In this document: piece by piece, positions 15,232-23,011 of the stretch
How positions within the stretch are numbered: the first letter of the stretch is position 1
How the letters are laid out: each line of letters opens with the position of its first letter
Source of the DNA: an uncultured Bacteroidia bacterium
GTDB lineage: Bacteria > Bacteroidota > Bacteroidia > Bacteroidales > Prolixibacteraceae
Direction: 5' to 3'
DNA: 50,096 bases
NCBI GenBank assembly: GCA_903902325.1
Contig: CAIUUO010000157.1
Location: 1 to 50,096, forward strand
Position numbers and translations under genes: made by a program
The notes under the pieces: model-generated
Seen by the model: the letters and a program-made list of their open reading frames with translations, nothing else
What the model was told of the DNA's origin: nothing
Databases searched by the model: none

Positions 15232-18228
15232 TTATTTTTTTGGCAAATTTACGTATATAACGTGCTGAATTTCAGTGCGTACGTTTAGGTCACTTATCTT
15301 GTTGTTATCCCTGGTCGGGAATACCCTGTTGGACAAAAAAATGTATACAAGCTGAAATTTTGGATCAATCCACACAAAAGTGCCCGTGTAACCTGAATGG
15401 CCGAAGCTTTCAGGAGAGGCTGCCTTGATCGGATAAGCGTTTTTCTCAGTCAGTTGCGCATTATTGAGGGAAGGTTTGTCGAAACCCAGCCCACGACGGT
15501 TTTTGTTCTGCGGAAACTGCACGCGCGAGAATTCTTTGAGGGTTGATTCCTTGAGGTATTCTTTTCCACCATAGGTTCCCATCTGCAGGTACATCTGGTA
15601 GAGTTTGGCCAGATCATTGATCGATGCAAACAATCCTGCATTGCCGGAAATCCCTCCCAGAACCGCCGAGGACTCATCGTGAACAGTTCCAAGCAACTGT
15701 TGCTTGCGGTAATAATTGTCCTTTTCAGTAGGAATGATTTCATCATCCTGGAATTTCAACAAAGGATTGTAAGTGATCCTGTACGCACCCAATGGTTTAT
15801 AAAAATGATTGTCCAGACTTTCAATGAATGATTCTCCCGAAATCCCGGAAGTAATTTTTGGTGTCAGTACAAAAGGGAGATCGCTGTAAACATAAGTGCC
15901 TCTTGATTTCAGTGCAGACTTCCGGATGGTTTTGTACACGTAGTCAGGAAACTTGTTTTCGAGATAGAGACCTCTGGCAACCTGCAGGGAGTGTTTATTG
16001 TCAGGTTCAAAAGTGTACCAGTCTGGTGAAATCCTGCCATCCTTCAGCGATTTTTTCCAGAAAGGGACGAAGGGTGTCAACCCCGACTGGTGCGACAAAA
16101 GCTCCCTGACGGTGATGGTGGATTTGTTGGATCGATGGAAGAGCCTGTTCCTCCATTCGGGATAATAGGTGGCGACTTTTTCATCCGGATTGATCTTCCC
16201 TTCATCGTAAAGTTTCAACCAGGCCGGTAGTCCACCTGTAATTTTGGTAACAGATGCCAGATCAAACAAATCATCTTCGCGATTGGGCATATTTTTCGCA
16301 AAAGTATGGTAACCATATGTTTTTCGGAAGATCACTTTACCTTCCCTCGCTACCAGCACGTTGCAACCCGGGAATGCCTTCAGTTCAAGCGCCTGGTTGA
16401 CGATCGAATCGATCTGACTTGTCATCTTCTCCGAATTTATGCCGGCTTCTTCCGGGATTGTATATTTGAGCCGAATGGGTTTTAGAATTGCAAGGCCCTC
16501 TCCGCTTTTGAACTTTCCGGTTACGGAAACAGGAAGTTTTCCTTTGGCACCAATGCCTCCGAAAATCATTTGGGCCGAAAGCTCCTGAACCAGCGAATCA
16601 TTCTGGTAAGCCATGATCAGACCATCAGTATGCAAGGGCGCCTTAATTTCTCCCAGTCCGTAAGGGTTGGCAAAAATGACGGCAATGGTTTTCTGCTTTT
16701 CGGAAAGGAAAGTCAGCAATGAATCGAGTCCGGCAGTTACCCCGTAAGGTCTGAGTGGTTTCTCCTGCTGAAGAATTCCAACCTGGAGCGAGTGCCTCAG
16801 CTTGCTCTCATACATCGAATGAATTCCGGCAATAACCAGATCATACTCCTTCAGTTTTTTCTGAAGAGCCAACCGTTCGGGTTCCGTGAAATCATTTTTC
16901 AACTGAAAAAAATCAATCCTTGTATATTTAGCCAGCATCTTCTGGAAGGGGGTTACCCTTTCGCTTCCCACCGAGACCGCGGCTATTCGGGTACTGTCCA
17001 GATGGCCTACCGGGATGATTCTTTGCCTGTTTTGAGGCAGGGTGAGGGAAGACTCGATGATTTTACGCTTGATCAGTTCTGCCTGAGGGGAATTAATATC
17101 CCTGACCAGGTTGGCAGGATCGGTTTTAACAGGATGGTTCAATCCGCACAAAAGTTTGGCTGCAAGGACCTTCCGGCATTTGAGTTCGATCTCTGCCGTT
17201 GAGAGTTCCTTAGTCTTAATCGCATCCAAAATAGCTTTGACTGAAAGTTCGGGATCAGCAGGATATTCAACTACGTCATTGCCTGCTTTCAGAGCCAGAA
17301 CCTCCAGCCTTCCGGGATTTTCGTACCCCCTGGCTCCCTTCATGTTCATGGCATCCGTAATAACAAGTCCCCGGAACTGCCACTCTTTGTGCAGAATCTG
17401 GTCAATGACCTTAGGTGACAGACTGGATGGTATTTCCTTCGAGGTGTCAATTGCCGGTGCATGCAGATGGGCAGTCATGATGCAGCCGATTCCAGCCTCC
17501 GAAAGTTTGCGGAAAGGATAGAGTTCAAGTGAGTCAAGCCTATGCCTGGAGTAGGGCAGCAACGGAAGTACCATATGCGAATCACTCTGCGTATCACCAT
17601 GGCCCGGATAGTGTTTGGCCGCTGCCATGATGCCATTTTCCTGAAGACCGCGCATATATGCCAGACTAAAACTTGTAACCAGGTCTCGGGATTCACCAAA
17701 AGAGCGCATCCCGATAATCGGGTTCATCGGCTCCGTATTAATGTCGCAGTCGGGTCCGAGGGCAATGTTGACTCCGATTCGTTTCATTTGTCGTGCCATT
17801 TCGCGGGTGGCTTCCCTGCACAATGCCGTATCTCCGCCAGCACCCATGGCCATGTTGTAGGGGAAAGGCATGATGCCCGGAAGGCGCATGGCGATGCCCC
17901 ATTCGGCATCCATTACTACCAGGGGAGGCGTCGAAGAGACAGATCTGTAAAAGTTGGTCAGGTTTGCCTGTGTAACGGGATCCCCTTCAAAATAGATGAT
18001 TCCGCCGAATCCATATTTCTTGATCAGTTCAGCATCTTTCAGTTGTTTCGACAACTGGTTTTTGGCTGTCACATCGATCCACACGAGTTGTCCAATCCGT
18101 TGCTCGGGAGTAAGTGACTGATAGACTGAATCTACCCAGGGATGGTGAAGTAATTTTTCCAGATTGATCTGGGCTTTAACAAGTTGAGCAAAAAAACTAA
18201 TAACAATGAATAGAATATACTTTCCCAT
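15232..18228 (-). CDS. Exported GH3 beta-N-acetylhexosaminidase (NagZ type) fused to serine beta-lactamase-like domain
   Basis: The 998-residue protein has a signal peptide (MGKYILFIVISFFAQLVKAQ). Residues about 35-390 are a GH3 catalytic domain of the NagZ type: the signature KHYPGHGDTQSDSH (205-218) supplies the His/Asp acid-base loop and D292 in VITDAMNMKGA is the likely nucleophile. Residues 400-580 form the GH3 C-terminal domain. Residues 590-998 are a class C beta-lactamase/DD-peptidase-like domain with SVTK (659-662), YSD (781-783) and HSG (944-946). The GH3 part should cut GlcNAc from MurNAc or anhydroMurNAc; the serine hydrolase probably acts on peptide or ester bonds. The gene is followed, 215 nt on, by the NlpC/P60 gene and preceded by AmpG. 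Confidence 0.93.
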   Translation of the reverse strand: MGKYILFIVISFFAQLVKAQINLEKLLHHPWVDSVYQSLTPEQRIGQLVWIDVTAKNQLSKQLKDAELIKKYGFGGIIYFEGDPVTQANLTNFYRSVSSTPPLVVMDAEWGIAMRLPGIMPFPYNMAMGAGGDTALCREATREMARQMKRIGVNIALGPDCDINTEPMNPIIGMRSFGESRDLVTSFSLAYMRGLQENGIMAAAKHYPGHGDTQSDSHMVLPLLPYSRHRLDSLELYPFRKLSEAGIGCIMTAHLHAPAIDTSKEIPSSLSPKVIDQILHKEWQFRGLVITDAMNMKGARGYENPGRLEVLALKAGNDVVEYPADPELSVKAILDAIKTKELSTAEIELKCRKVLAAKLLCGLNHPVKTDPANLVRDINSPQAELIKRKIIESSLTLPQNRQRIIPVGHLDSTRIAAVSVGSERVTPFQKMLAKYTRIDFFQLKNDFTEPERLALQKKLKEYDLVIAGIHSMYESKLRHSLQVGILQQEKPLRPYGVTAGLDSLLTFLSEKQKTIAVIFANPYGLGEIKAPLHTDGLIMAYQNDSLVQELSAQMIFGGIGAKGKLPVSVTGKFKSGEGLAILKPIRLKYTIPEEAGINSEKMTSQIDSIVNQALELKAFPGCNVLVAREGKVIFRKTYGYHTFAKNMPNREDDLFDLASVTKITGGLPAWLKLYDEGKINPDEKVATYYPEWRNRLFHRSNKSTITVRELLSHQSGLTPFVPFWKKSLKDGRISPDWYTFEPDNKHSLQVARGLYLENKFPDYVYKTIRKSALKSRGTYVYSDLPFVLTPKITSGISGESFIESLDNHFYKPLGAYRITYNPLLKFQDDEIIPTEKDNYYRKQQLLGTVHDESSAVLGGISGNAGLFASINDLAKLYQMYLQMGTYGGKEYLKESTLKEFSRVQFPQNKNRRGLGFDKPSLNNAQLTEKNAYPIKAASPESFGHSGYTGTFVWIDPKFQLVYIFLSNRVFPTRDNNKISDLNVRTEIQHVIYVNLPKK

Positions 18229-18241
18229 TTTTTATTTTTTA

Positions 18242-18312
18242 ACCACAATAGGCACATAGTACACAATAGGAAAACATAGACAAACTATTGTGTCCTATGT
18301 GTCTATTGTGGT
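18242..18312. repeat. Imperfect inverted repeat, family A (copy 4)
   Basis: The arms at 18242-18269 (starting ACCACAATAGGCACATAG) and 18285-18312 (ending GTCTATTGTGGT) match over 28 bases with two mismatches and a 15-nt loop. It occupies nearly the whole gap between the AmpG-like stop and the GH3 start. Confidence 0.85.
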
Positions 18313-18323
18313 GAATTATTTTT

Positions 18324-20192
18324 TCACTCCGGCAATGTTTTGTCATTCACTTTTTTCCCGAATTCGGGTTTGACGTTCAGGAACAGCACCGGAATCATCC
18401 CAGGAATCATGCAGAGCATCACCCATACGAAGAAATTCCTGTACCCGACAATCTCCTGTAACCAGCCGGAGAACATGCCCGGAAGCATCATCCCGAGCGC
18501 CATGAATCCTGTGGCAATTGCGAAATGCGCTGTCTTGTTTTCTCCTTCTGAAATATAGATCATGTACAGCATGTAAGCCGTGAAGCCGAATCCGTAGCTG
18601 AACTGCTCTATCGCCGCACAAAGACTGATGACCAGGTAATTGGTGGGCTGGGCAAATGCCATATAAATATAGGCCATATGCGGAATGTTGATGGCAAGCA
18701 CCATCCACCAAAGCCAGTACCTGAATCCCTTCCGGGAAGCGGCAAGTCCTCCCAGGATTCCTCCTGCCGTCAATGCAAGGATTCCGAAAGTGCCGTATAT
18801 CAGTCCAACCTCACCGGTTGTTAAGCCGAGTCCGCCCAGATTTCTGGAATCCAACATAAACGGAGAGGCCATTTTAATCAATTGTGCCTCTCCAAACCTG
18901 TAAAACAATAAAAAAGAGAGGATCACCCATATTTCCTTGCGCCTGAAAAAGGAGGTAAAGGTTTTGAAGAAGGCCGCAAAAATGTTCTCATCACTCTTTA
19001 GAATTTTACGGTCAGTGGGAGGATAAGGCAATATAAACCTGTGGTAAAAGGAGAAAATAACAAACAAAAAAGCAAGGATGATGAAAGTGATACTCCATGC
19101 AAGGTGGATATTGCCGGAAGTCCCCTTGAACTGAGCTTCTGTGGCAAAGTCCAGTTTGGGATCCGCCTGAAACAGAATATAGGCCGGTTGATCCCAGTTT
19201 TCGAGGTTAAAGGCAAGACGCTCTCCCTCCAGGATTTTCAGACTGTTGTCGCCATCCTTCAACTTGAAATTGAGAATCATCTCCTTTCCGGCCTCAGGTT
19301 TACCATTGAGTTTTATGGCAACAATTGCCACATTACCGGCAAGGTGTTCGCCGGTCTGTTGAACTTCAGATTTTGGGAAATGCCTCTGCAAGAATCCTTT
19401 CAGGGGCGAAGAAACATAATCAGACCACACGGAGCCCTCTTCTGTCTTTTCGGAGGCAGAGAGTTGCCTTCCGTTGCCAACAAAGCCCAGCAAAAGGTTG
19501 TGACTCGTAACCACCTTCCGGATGGAATCCATCTGTGCCGACGGAATATTCCTTGTGGACAGGTTCACTTGTTGGGGGAAGGTTGAAAAATAGGCATTCC
19601 CGGGTAGGATGGCATCTTTTGTAATTTCAGGAAGTGAGAGAACCTGTGTAAAACCGGGGTTTGCCTTCACATTGATTTCAACAGGGGGCAAACCGGTAGC
19701 CGTTTCAAAATAGCCTGCCAGAATAATCAGCAGCCCCTGGCCGGTGATCATCGCGATGCGGTAAAAAGTACTGCGGATTCCAACAAAATAGGCCTGCTCA
19801 TGTTCGTTGAGGCCCAGCATGTAGAAACCGTCTGCAGAAATATCGTGGGTAGCTGAGCTAAAAGCAAGCAACCAGAGAAATATCAGGGTGATCTTGAAGA
19901 ATCCCGGCATCGGGATGGCCAGGGCAACACCACCAAGTCCGGCGCCAATCAGAAGCTGCATCACAACAATCCACCAGCGCTTGGTTTTAAAAAGATCGAC
20001 AACCGGACTCCACAACGGCTTGATAACCCAGGGGAGATACAACCAGCTCGTATACAATGCGATATCGGTGTTGGAAATGCCAAGCCGCTTGAACATGATC
20101 ACTGCAACCGTCATGGCCACCACATAGGGTATCCCCTCAGCGAAATAGAGGGTTGGGATCCAGGCCCAGGGGTTGCGGGTTTCTTTTTTCAT
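18324..20192 (-). CDS. AmpG-like MFS muropeptide permease with large internal insertion
   Basis: The 622-residue protein begins NPWAWIPTLYFAEGIPYVVA and has the AmpG hallmarks LYLPWVIKPLWSP and SSATHDISADGFYM. It is an inner-membrane major-facilitator transporter; AmpG proteins carry GlcNAc-anhydroMurNAc-peptides into the cytosol. The family is normally about 420-500 residues. Here about 200 soluble residues (161-360) separate the helix ending LLIILAGYF from the helix LAWSITFIILAFLFV, probably exposed to the periplasm. The C-terminal half has six more helices. Placement between a NagZ-type hydrolase and a SpoIID protein supports murein salvage, but substrate specificity is inferred. Confidence 0.88.
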   Translation of the reverse strand: MKKETRNPWAWIPTLYFAEGIPYVVAMTVAVIMFKRLGISNTDIALYTSWLYLPWVIKPLWSPVVDLFKTKRWWIVVMQLLIGAGLGGVALAIPMPGFFKITLIFLWLLAFSSATHDISADGFYMLGLNEHEQAYFVGIRSTFYRIAMITGQGLLIILAGYFETATGLPPVEINVKANPGFTQVLSLPEITKDAILPGNAYFSTFPQQVNLSTRNIPSAQMDSIRKVVTSHNLLLGFVGNGRQLSASEKTEEGSVWSDYVSSPLKGFLQRHFPKSEVQQTGEHLAGNVAIVAIKLNGKPEAGKEMILNFKLKDGDNSLKILEGERLAFNLENWDQPAYILFQADPKLDFATEAQFKGTSGNIHLAWSITFIILAFLFVIFSFYHRFILPYPPTDRKILKSDENIFAAFFKTFTSFFRRKEIWVILSFLLFYRFGEAQLIKMASPFMLDSRNLGGLGLTTGEVGLIYGTFGILALTAGGILGGLAASRKGFRYWLWWMVLAINIPHMAYIYMAFAQPTNYLVISLCAAIEQFSYGFGFTAYMLYMIYISEGENKTAHFAIATGFMALGMMLPGMFSGWLQEIVGYRNFFVWVMLCMIPGMIPVLFLNVKPEFGKKVNDKTLPE

Positions 20193-20216
20193 ATATCTGG
20201 TTTAGTCATTTAAAAA

Positions 20217-20366
20217 AGTTATAAGTTATGAGTTATAAGTTATAATGCAGGGTGAGTTTTGAAATTCTCAAGCAAAATTTGGGGTTGGAGAATGTATAAT
20301 CAATCATCTTTTGAAATAAATTTTAAAACTCTTAACTCATAACTCATAACTCATAACTCATAACTT
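20217..20366. repeat. Inverted pair of AACTCATA tandem arrays
   Basis: The left array (20217-20245) repeats AGTTATAAGTTATG and the right array (20327-20366) repeats AACTCATA about five times; they are mutually complementary across about 80 nt. The pair fills the gap between the SpoIID stop and the AmpG start. Confidence 0.85.
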
Positions 20367-20369
20367 TCC

Positions 20370-21701
20370 CTAGTACGCTTTCTTCAACTCTGCTCCGACA
20401 AAATAATGCAAAAGAATCGCTTCGTGCGAATATCCTTTTTCCCCCATCATGGCGGCGCCAATCTGGCAGAGTCCGACACCATGGCCCCAACCGGCACCTG
20501 TCAGTACAAATTTTCCTGGTATTTCGCCGGTAAATTCGTACCGATCCACTACAAAAGCGGAACTGTAAAGATGGGAAGCGGACAATATTTTTCTTATTTC
20601 CAGCTCTTTGCCGATTATCAAACTCTTTTTGGATCCCACAATCTCCATTTTAACAATCCTTCCCGAAAAACCTCTTTCCAGGGGAACAAGATTCACTATG
20701 GAGCCGAAATCGATACCTGTTTTTTTGCTAATCAGGGCTGAAATCTCTTCCTGGTTATAAGATACTTTCCACCTGTAGAAGTCCACTGTTTCCTGATCGT
20801 AGTCGTTGAGTACCTGCGAGAGCACCTTGTGATCCGTTGTGTTGCAAAAAGCATCGGGAGAGGTGCGTATCCACTTTTCTGCCTCAGGTTCATTTGTCAG
20901 ATCGACAGGTGTTTCGGAATTGGCATTTTCACAATCAACTACTCTCTGCAGATAGGGATGCACCACAGGCTCCCACACTTTCTCGAAGGTTTCTGTGATA
21001 CCTCCGCAACTCTTCGAAAATCGGGCGTCGCATACCTGGTCATTGAACATCAGTACCTGACCGGATGTTTCATTTACAGCCTTTTCCACTAGAGTGCTTG
21101 TTTGCCGGGTAATTCCCTGGTACCTTTGACAATGATCATCCGCACAAACATCGAAAAGGGTATGGTCCTCGCGGTCATACCAGCGGATATATTCAGTGTC
21201 AGTCTTGTAAATAGTCTGGTATTCCGTCCTGGATTGCCTCAGTTCCTTCCCTTTCACTACTTGCGCAATCAGCCACGACCGTGAGGTGATGGCATGGGCT
21301 TTGAGTAACTCCATGCTGCTCGTGGCACTCATTTCAGAAGAAATTACGCTGATCAGGTAATCCTCCAGGGACAGAATATTGATGGCTACCAGTTTTCTGG
21401 CCTCCACCTGGAATTGCAATGCACCCTTGAAGAGTTGGTTTTCCTTTCGTTCCCAGTGAAATTGAACCCCGATGGTAACATCCGACAACTCAAATGAGCA
21501 GATTTTTTCGTCGATAGGCACAAAAAGAAGCTCTTTTCCTGAAATCGGCAGCCCGTTCAGGAAAAGGATACTACCTTCCAGACGAATGGACTGACGACCT
21601 GAATATTTTAACCCATTCGTATTTAACAGAAATTCATCCATGAGGCAGAAATTCATCTCACGCTCTGCCATGATTCCGATTTTAAGTTTAGGCTGCTTCA
21701 T
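20370..21701 (-). CDS. SpoIID/LytB domain protein
   Basis: The 443-residue protein, started at the ATG at 21701 (the TTG at 21716 is less likely), carries the SpoIID signature: LSLEDYLISVISSEMSAT with the catalytic-type Glu at about 123, LLKAHAITSRSW, and the C-terminal GWGHGVGLCQIGA. SpoIID enzymes are lytic transglycosylases that cut glycan strands lacking stem peptides; LytB relatives modify amidases. A region specific to Bacteroidota (about 180-350) has several Cys (CADDHC, FSKSCGG). No signal peptide or membrane helix is visible, which is odd for a wall enzyme. It follows the DUF4922 gene by 11 nt, so the two are co-transcribed. Confidence 0.88.
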   Translation of the reverse strand: MKQPKLKIGIMAEREMNFCLMDEFLLNTNGLKYSGRQSIRLEGSILFLNGLPISGKELLFVPIDEKICSFELSDVTIGVQFHWERKENQLFKGALQFQVEARKLVAINILSLEDYLISVISSEMSATSSMELLKAHAITSRSWLIAQVVKGKELRQSRTEYQTIYKTDTEYIRWYDREDHTLFDVCADDHCQRYQGITRQTSTLVEKAVNETSGQVLMFNDQVCDARFSKSCGGITETFEKVWEPVVHPYLQRVVDCENANSETPVDLTNEPEAEKWIRTSPDAFCNTTDHKVLSQVLNDYDQETVDFYRWKVSYNQEEISALISKKTGIDFGSIVNLVPLERGFSGRIVKMEIVGSKKSLIIGKELEIRKILSASHLYSSAFVVDRYEFTGEIPGKFVLTGAGWGHGVGLCQIGAAMMGEKGYSHEAILLHYFVGAELKKAY

Positions 21702-21712
21702 GGTTCCCGAAT

Positions 21713-22711
21713 TCAATTTGTAATTTGTAATTTGTAATTTGTAATTGACATTTTCAATTTCAAAAATTCATCATCTCCCAAACTCACCTGCTGGAAAATG
21801 TCTTCGATATCACTGGCTGTAATTTTGTCGAAATCTTCACGGCGGGGGGTAATGAATACTCCCCCGAAATCAACCGACGCCGGACTGATCAGCAACCTGC
21901 GATCTCCTTCTTCAAAAAACTGCCACGGACGGTGCAACCTGCGCGGGAAAAGGTGGATCACCCATTTCCCGTCCCTGAAATAACAGAGGAGGTTCATCAT
22001 GGGCTCTGCTTTCTCCGGCTGTATTTCAGAGAAACGCGCGCAGAGATTCTCAATAGCCTTGACGCCTTGCTCCAAATCTGAAGTCTCAAAGGAGATCATC
22101 TTGCGCAAGTAGCCGTCAAAAGCCCATATTCGTAAATTATCTGATCGAAATAGCAAAGTTTCATCTTTGAGTTTCATGACCTCAAATTCAGATTCTATAG
22201 GCATGAAACCGTTTTCCCCGGCCTGAAAATGGAGATGGTCAGGAGCAGAGGCCCCGCATTCCGGACCATTGTAAAACAGGGTGTAAACCACCATGTTACG
22301 CGCTATTTCAAATAAGGGTCTTAGGCTGTGAATCAGCAGTTGGGGAGTGTGTTCTTTGGATGGGATGGTAAAATGACGGCTAAAGATGGGGAAAGGGTTG
22401 ACTAGCAGCAGAAATCCATTCGAAAGGTCGAGACTTTTTTGTTCCGCAGGACGATTCTCGTTGCACAGGAAACATTTTCTGGCTGCAATGGAACTGCTGT
22501 CAACTTTGGCCGCGGAGGAGCGCATGCGTTCAGGGTTAAACTGAACCCTGATTTTGCAGCCTTCTATCAGGAATTCCCGCTCTTCAACGCTTTTCAATCC
22601 ACGGTAGTTATTTGCCGATAATTGCCAGGACTGGTTTTGTGCCAGAAGAAAATCAGCAAATCGTTCGTTTTTTAGTTCCATGTTACCAACAGCATCCTTC
22701 ATTCTTATCAT
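21713..22711 (-). CDS. DUF4922 family protein (GalT/HIT-like nucleotidyltransferase fold)
   Basis: The 332-residue cytosolic protein carries a CFLC zinc-finger-like motif after FNPERMRSSAAKVDSSSI and the HIT/GalT-type active-site strand GPECGASAPDHLHFQAG, with paired His in DHLHFQ. LVNPFPIFSRHFTIPSKEH is the typical substrate-pocket segment of GalT/HIT proteins. Such enzymes transfer or hydrolyse nucleoside phosphates, for example hexose-1-phosphate uridylyl exchange or dinucleoside polyphosphate cleavage. The natural substrate here is unknown. Its last residues (SITNYKLQITN) are encoded by a tandem DNA repeat. It is co-transcribed with SpoIID and preceded by the GT2 gene on the same strand. 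Confidence 0.8.
   Translation of the reverse strand: MIRMKDAVGNMELKNERFADFLLAQNQSWQLSANNYRGLKSVEEREFLIEGCKIRVQFNPERMRSSAAKVDSSSIAARKCFLCNENRPAEQKSLDLSNGFLLLVNPFPIFSRHFTIPSKEHTPQLLIHSLRPLFEIARNMVVYTLFYNGPECGASAPDHLHFQAGENGFMPIESEFEVMKLKDETLLFRSDNLRIWAFDGYLRKMISFETSDLEQGVKAIENLCARFSEIQPEKAEPMMNLLCYFRDGKWVIHLFPRRLHRPWQFFEEGDRRLLISPASVDFGGVFITPRREDFDKITASDIEDIFQQVSLGDDEFLKLKMSITNYKLQITN
21715..21746. repeat. Tandem AATTTGTAAT array at gene end
   Basis: Four copies of a 8-10-nt unit AATTTGTA overlap the last codons and the stop of the DUF4922 gene. The repeat therefore encodes the C-terminal tail of that protein. Confidence 0.85.
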
Positions 22712-22792
22712 AATTTGTTCCTTCCGTCCGATCCCGTCAGATATCTTTTGCCACCATTTTGCCGCGGACGTTGTTCTCCCGGCATTTGTTTC

Positions 22793-22857
22793 CCCGGGGT
22801 TACACTCCTCCGTCGCTCACCCCGGGCAATTAACATTTAACCCCTTCGGGGTATAGC
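22793..22857. repeat. Composite GC-rich hairpin element (copy 2 of the shared 22-nt element)
   Basis: CCCGGGGT (22793-22800) pairs with ACCCCGGG (22819-22826), and the 22-nt element at 22836-22857 (core ACCCCTTCGGGGTATAG) matches 13613-13634 exactly. No ORF is evident in the gap. Confidence 0.8.
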
Positions 22858-22888
22858 TCCGGCATTTTATTCTCCAGTAATCAAATCG

Positions 22889-22950
22889 CCTAATCAGCAC
22901 ATCAGCTAATCAGCACATCAGCTAATCAGCACATCAGCACATCATCACAT
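22889..22950. repeat. Tandem AATCAGCACATCAGCT array
   Basis: A 16-nt unit, AATCAGCACATCAGCT, occurs about three times, then degenerates into CAGCACATCATCACAT. Spacers of unique sequence are absent, so it is not a CRISPR array. Confidence 0.85.
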
Positions 22951-23011
22951 TGTCGAATCGTCGAATTGTCGAATCGTCGAATTGTCGAATTGTCGAATCG
23001 TCGAATTGTCA
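22951..23011. repeat. Tandem TCGAAT(C/T)G array abutting the GT2 stop codon
   Basis: About seven units of an 8-9-nt pattern GTCGAATC or GTCGAATT follow directly on the previous array. The final GTC plus A forms the (minus-strand) stop codon of the glycosyltransferase gene. Confidence 0.85.

Noticed and set aside
15232-18228. Antibiotic-resistance beta-lactamase
   Set aside because: The domain is fused to a NagZ-type glycosidase and belongs to the broad class C/DD-peptidase-like family; nothing indicates drug hydrolysis.
21714-21716. TTG start of the SpoIID gene
   Set aside because: It lies in a tandem repeat and overlaps the upstream stop; the ATG at 21701 leaves a normal 11-nt gap.
22889-23011. 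Possible CRISPR array
   Set aside because: Units are 8-16 nt, directly adjacent, with no unique spacers and no cas genes in the window.
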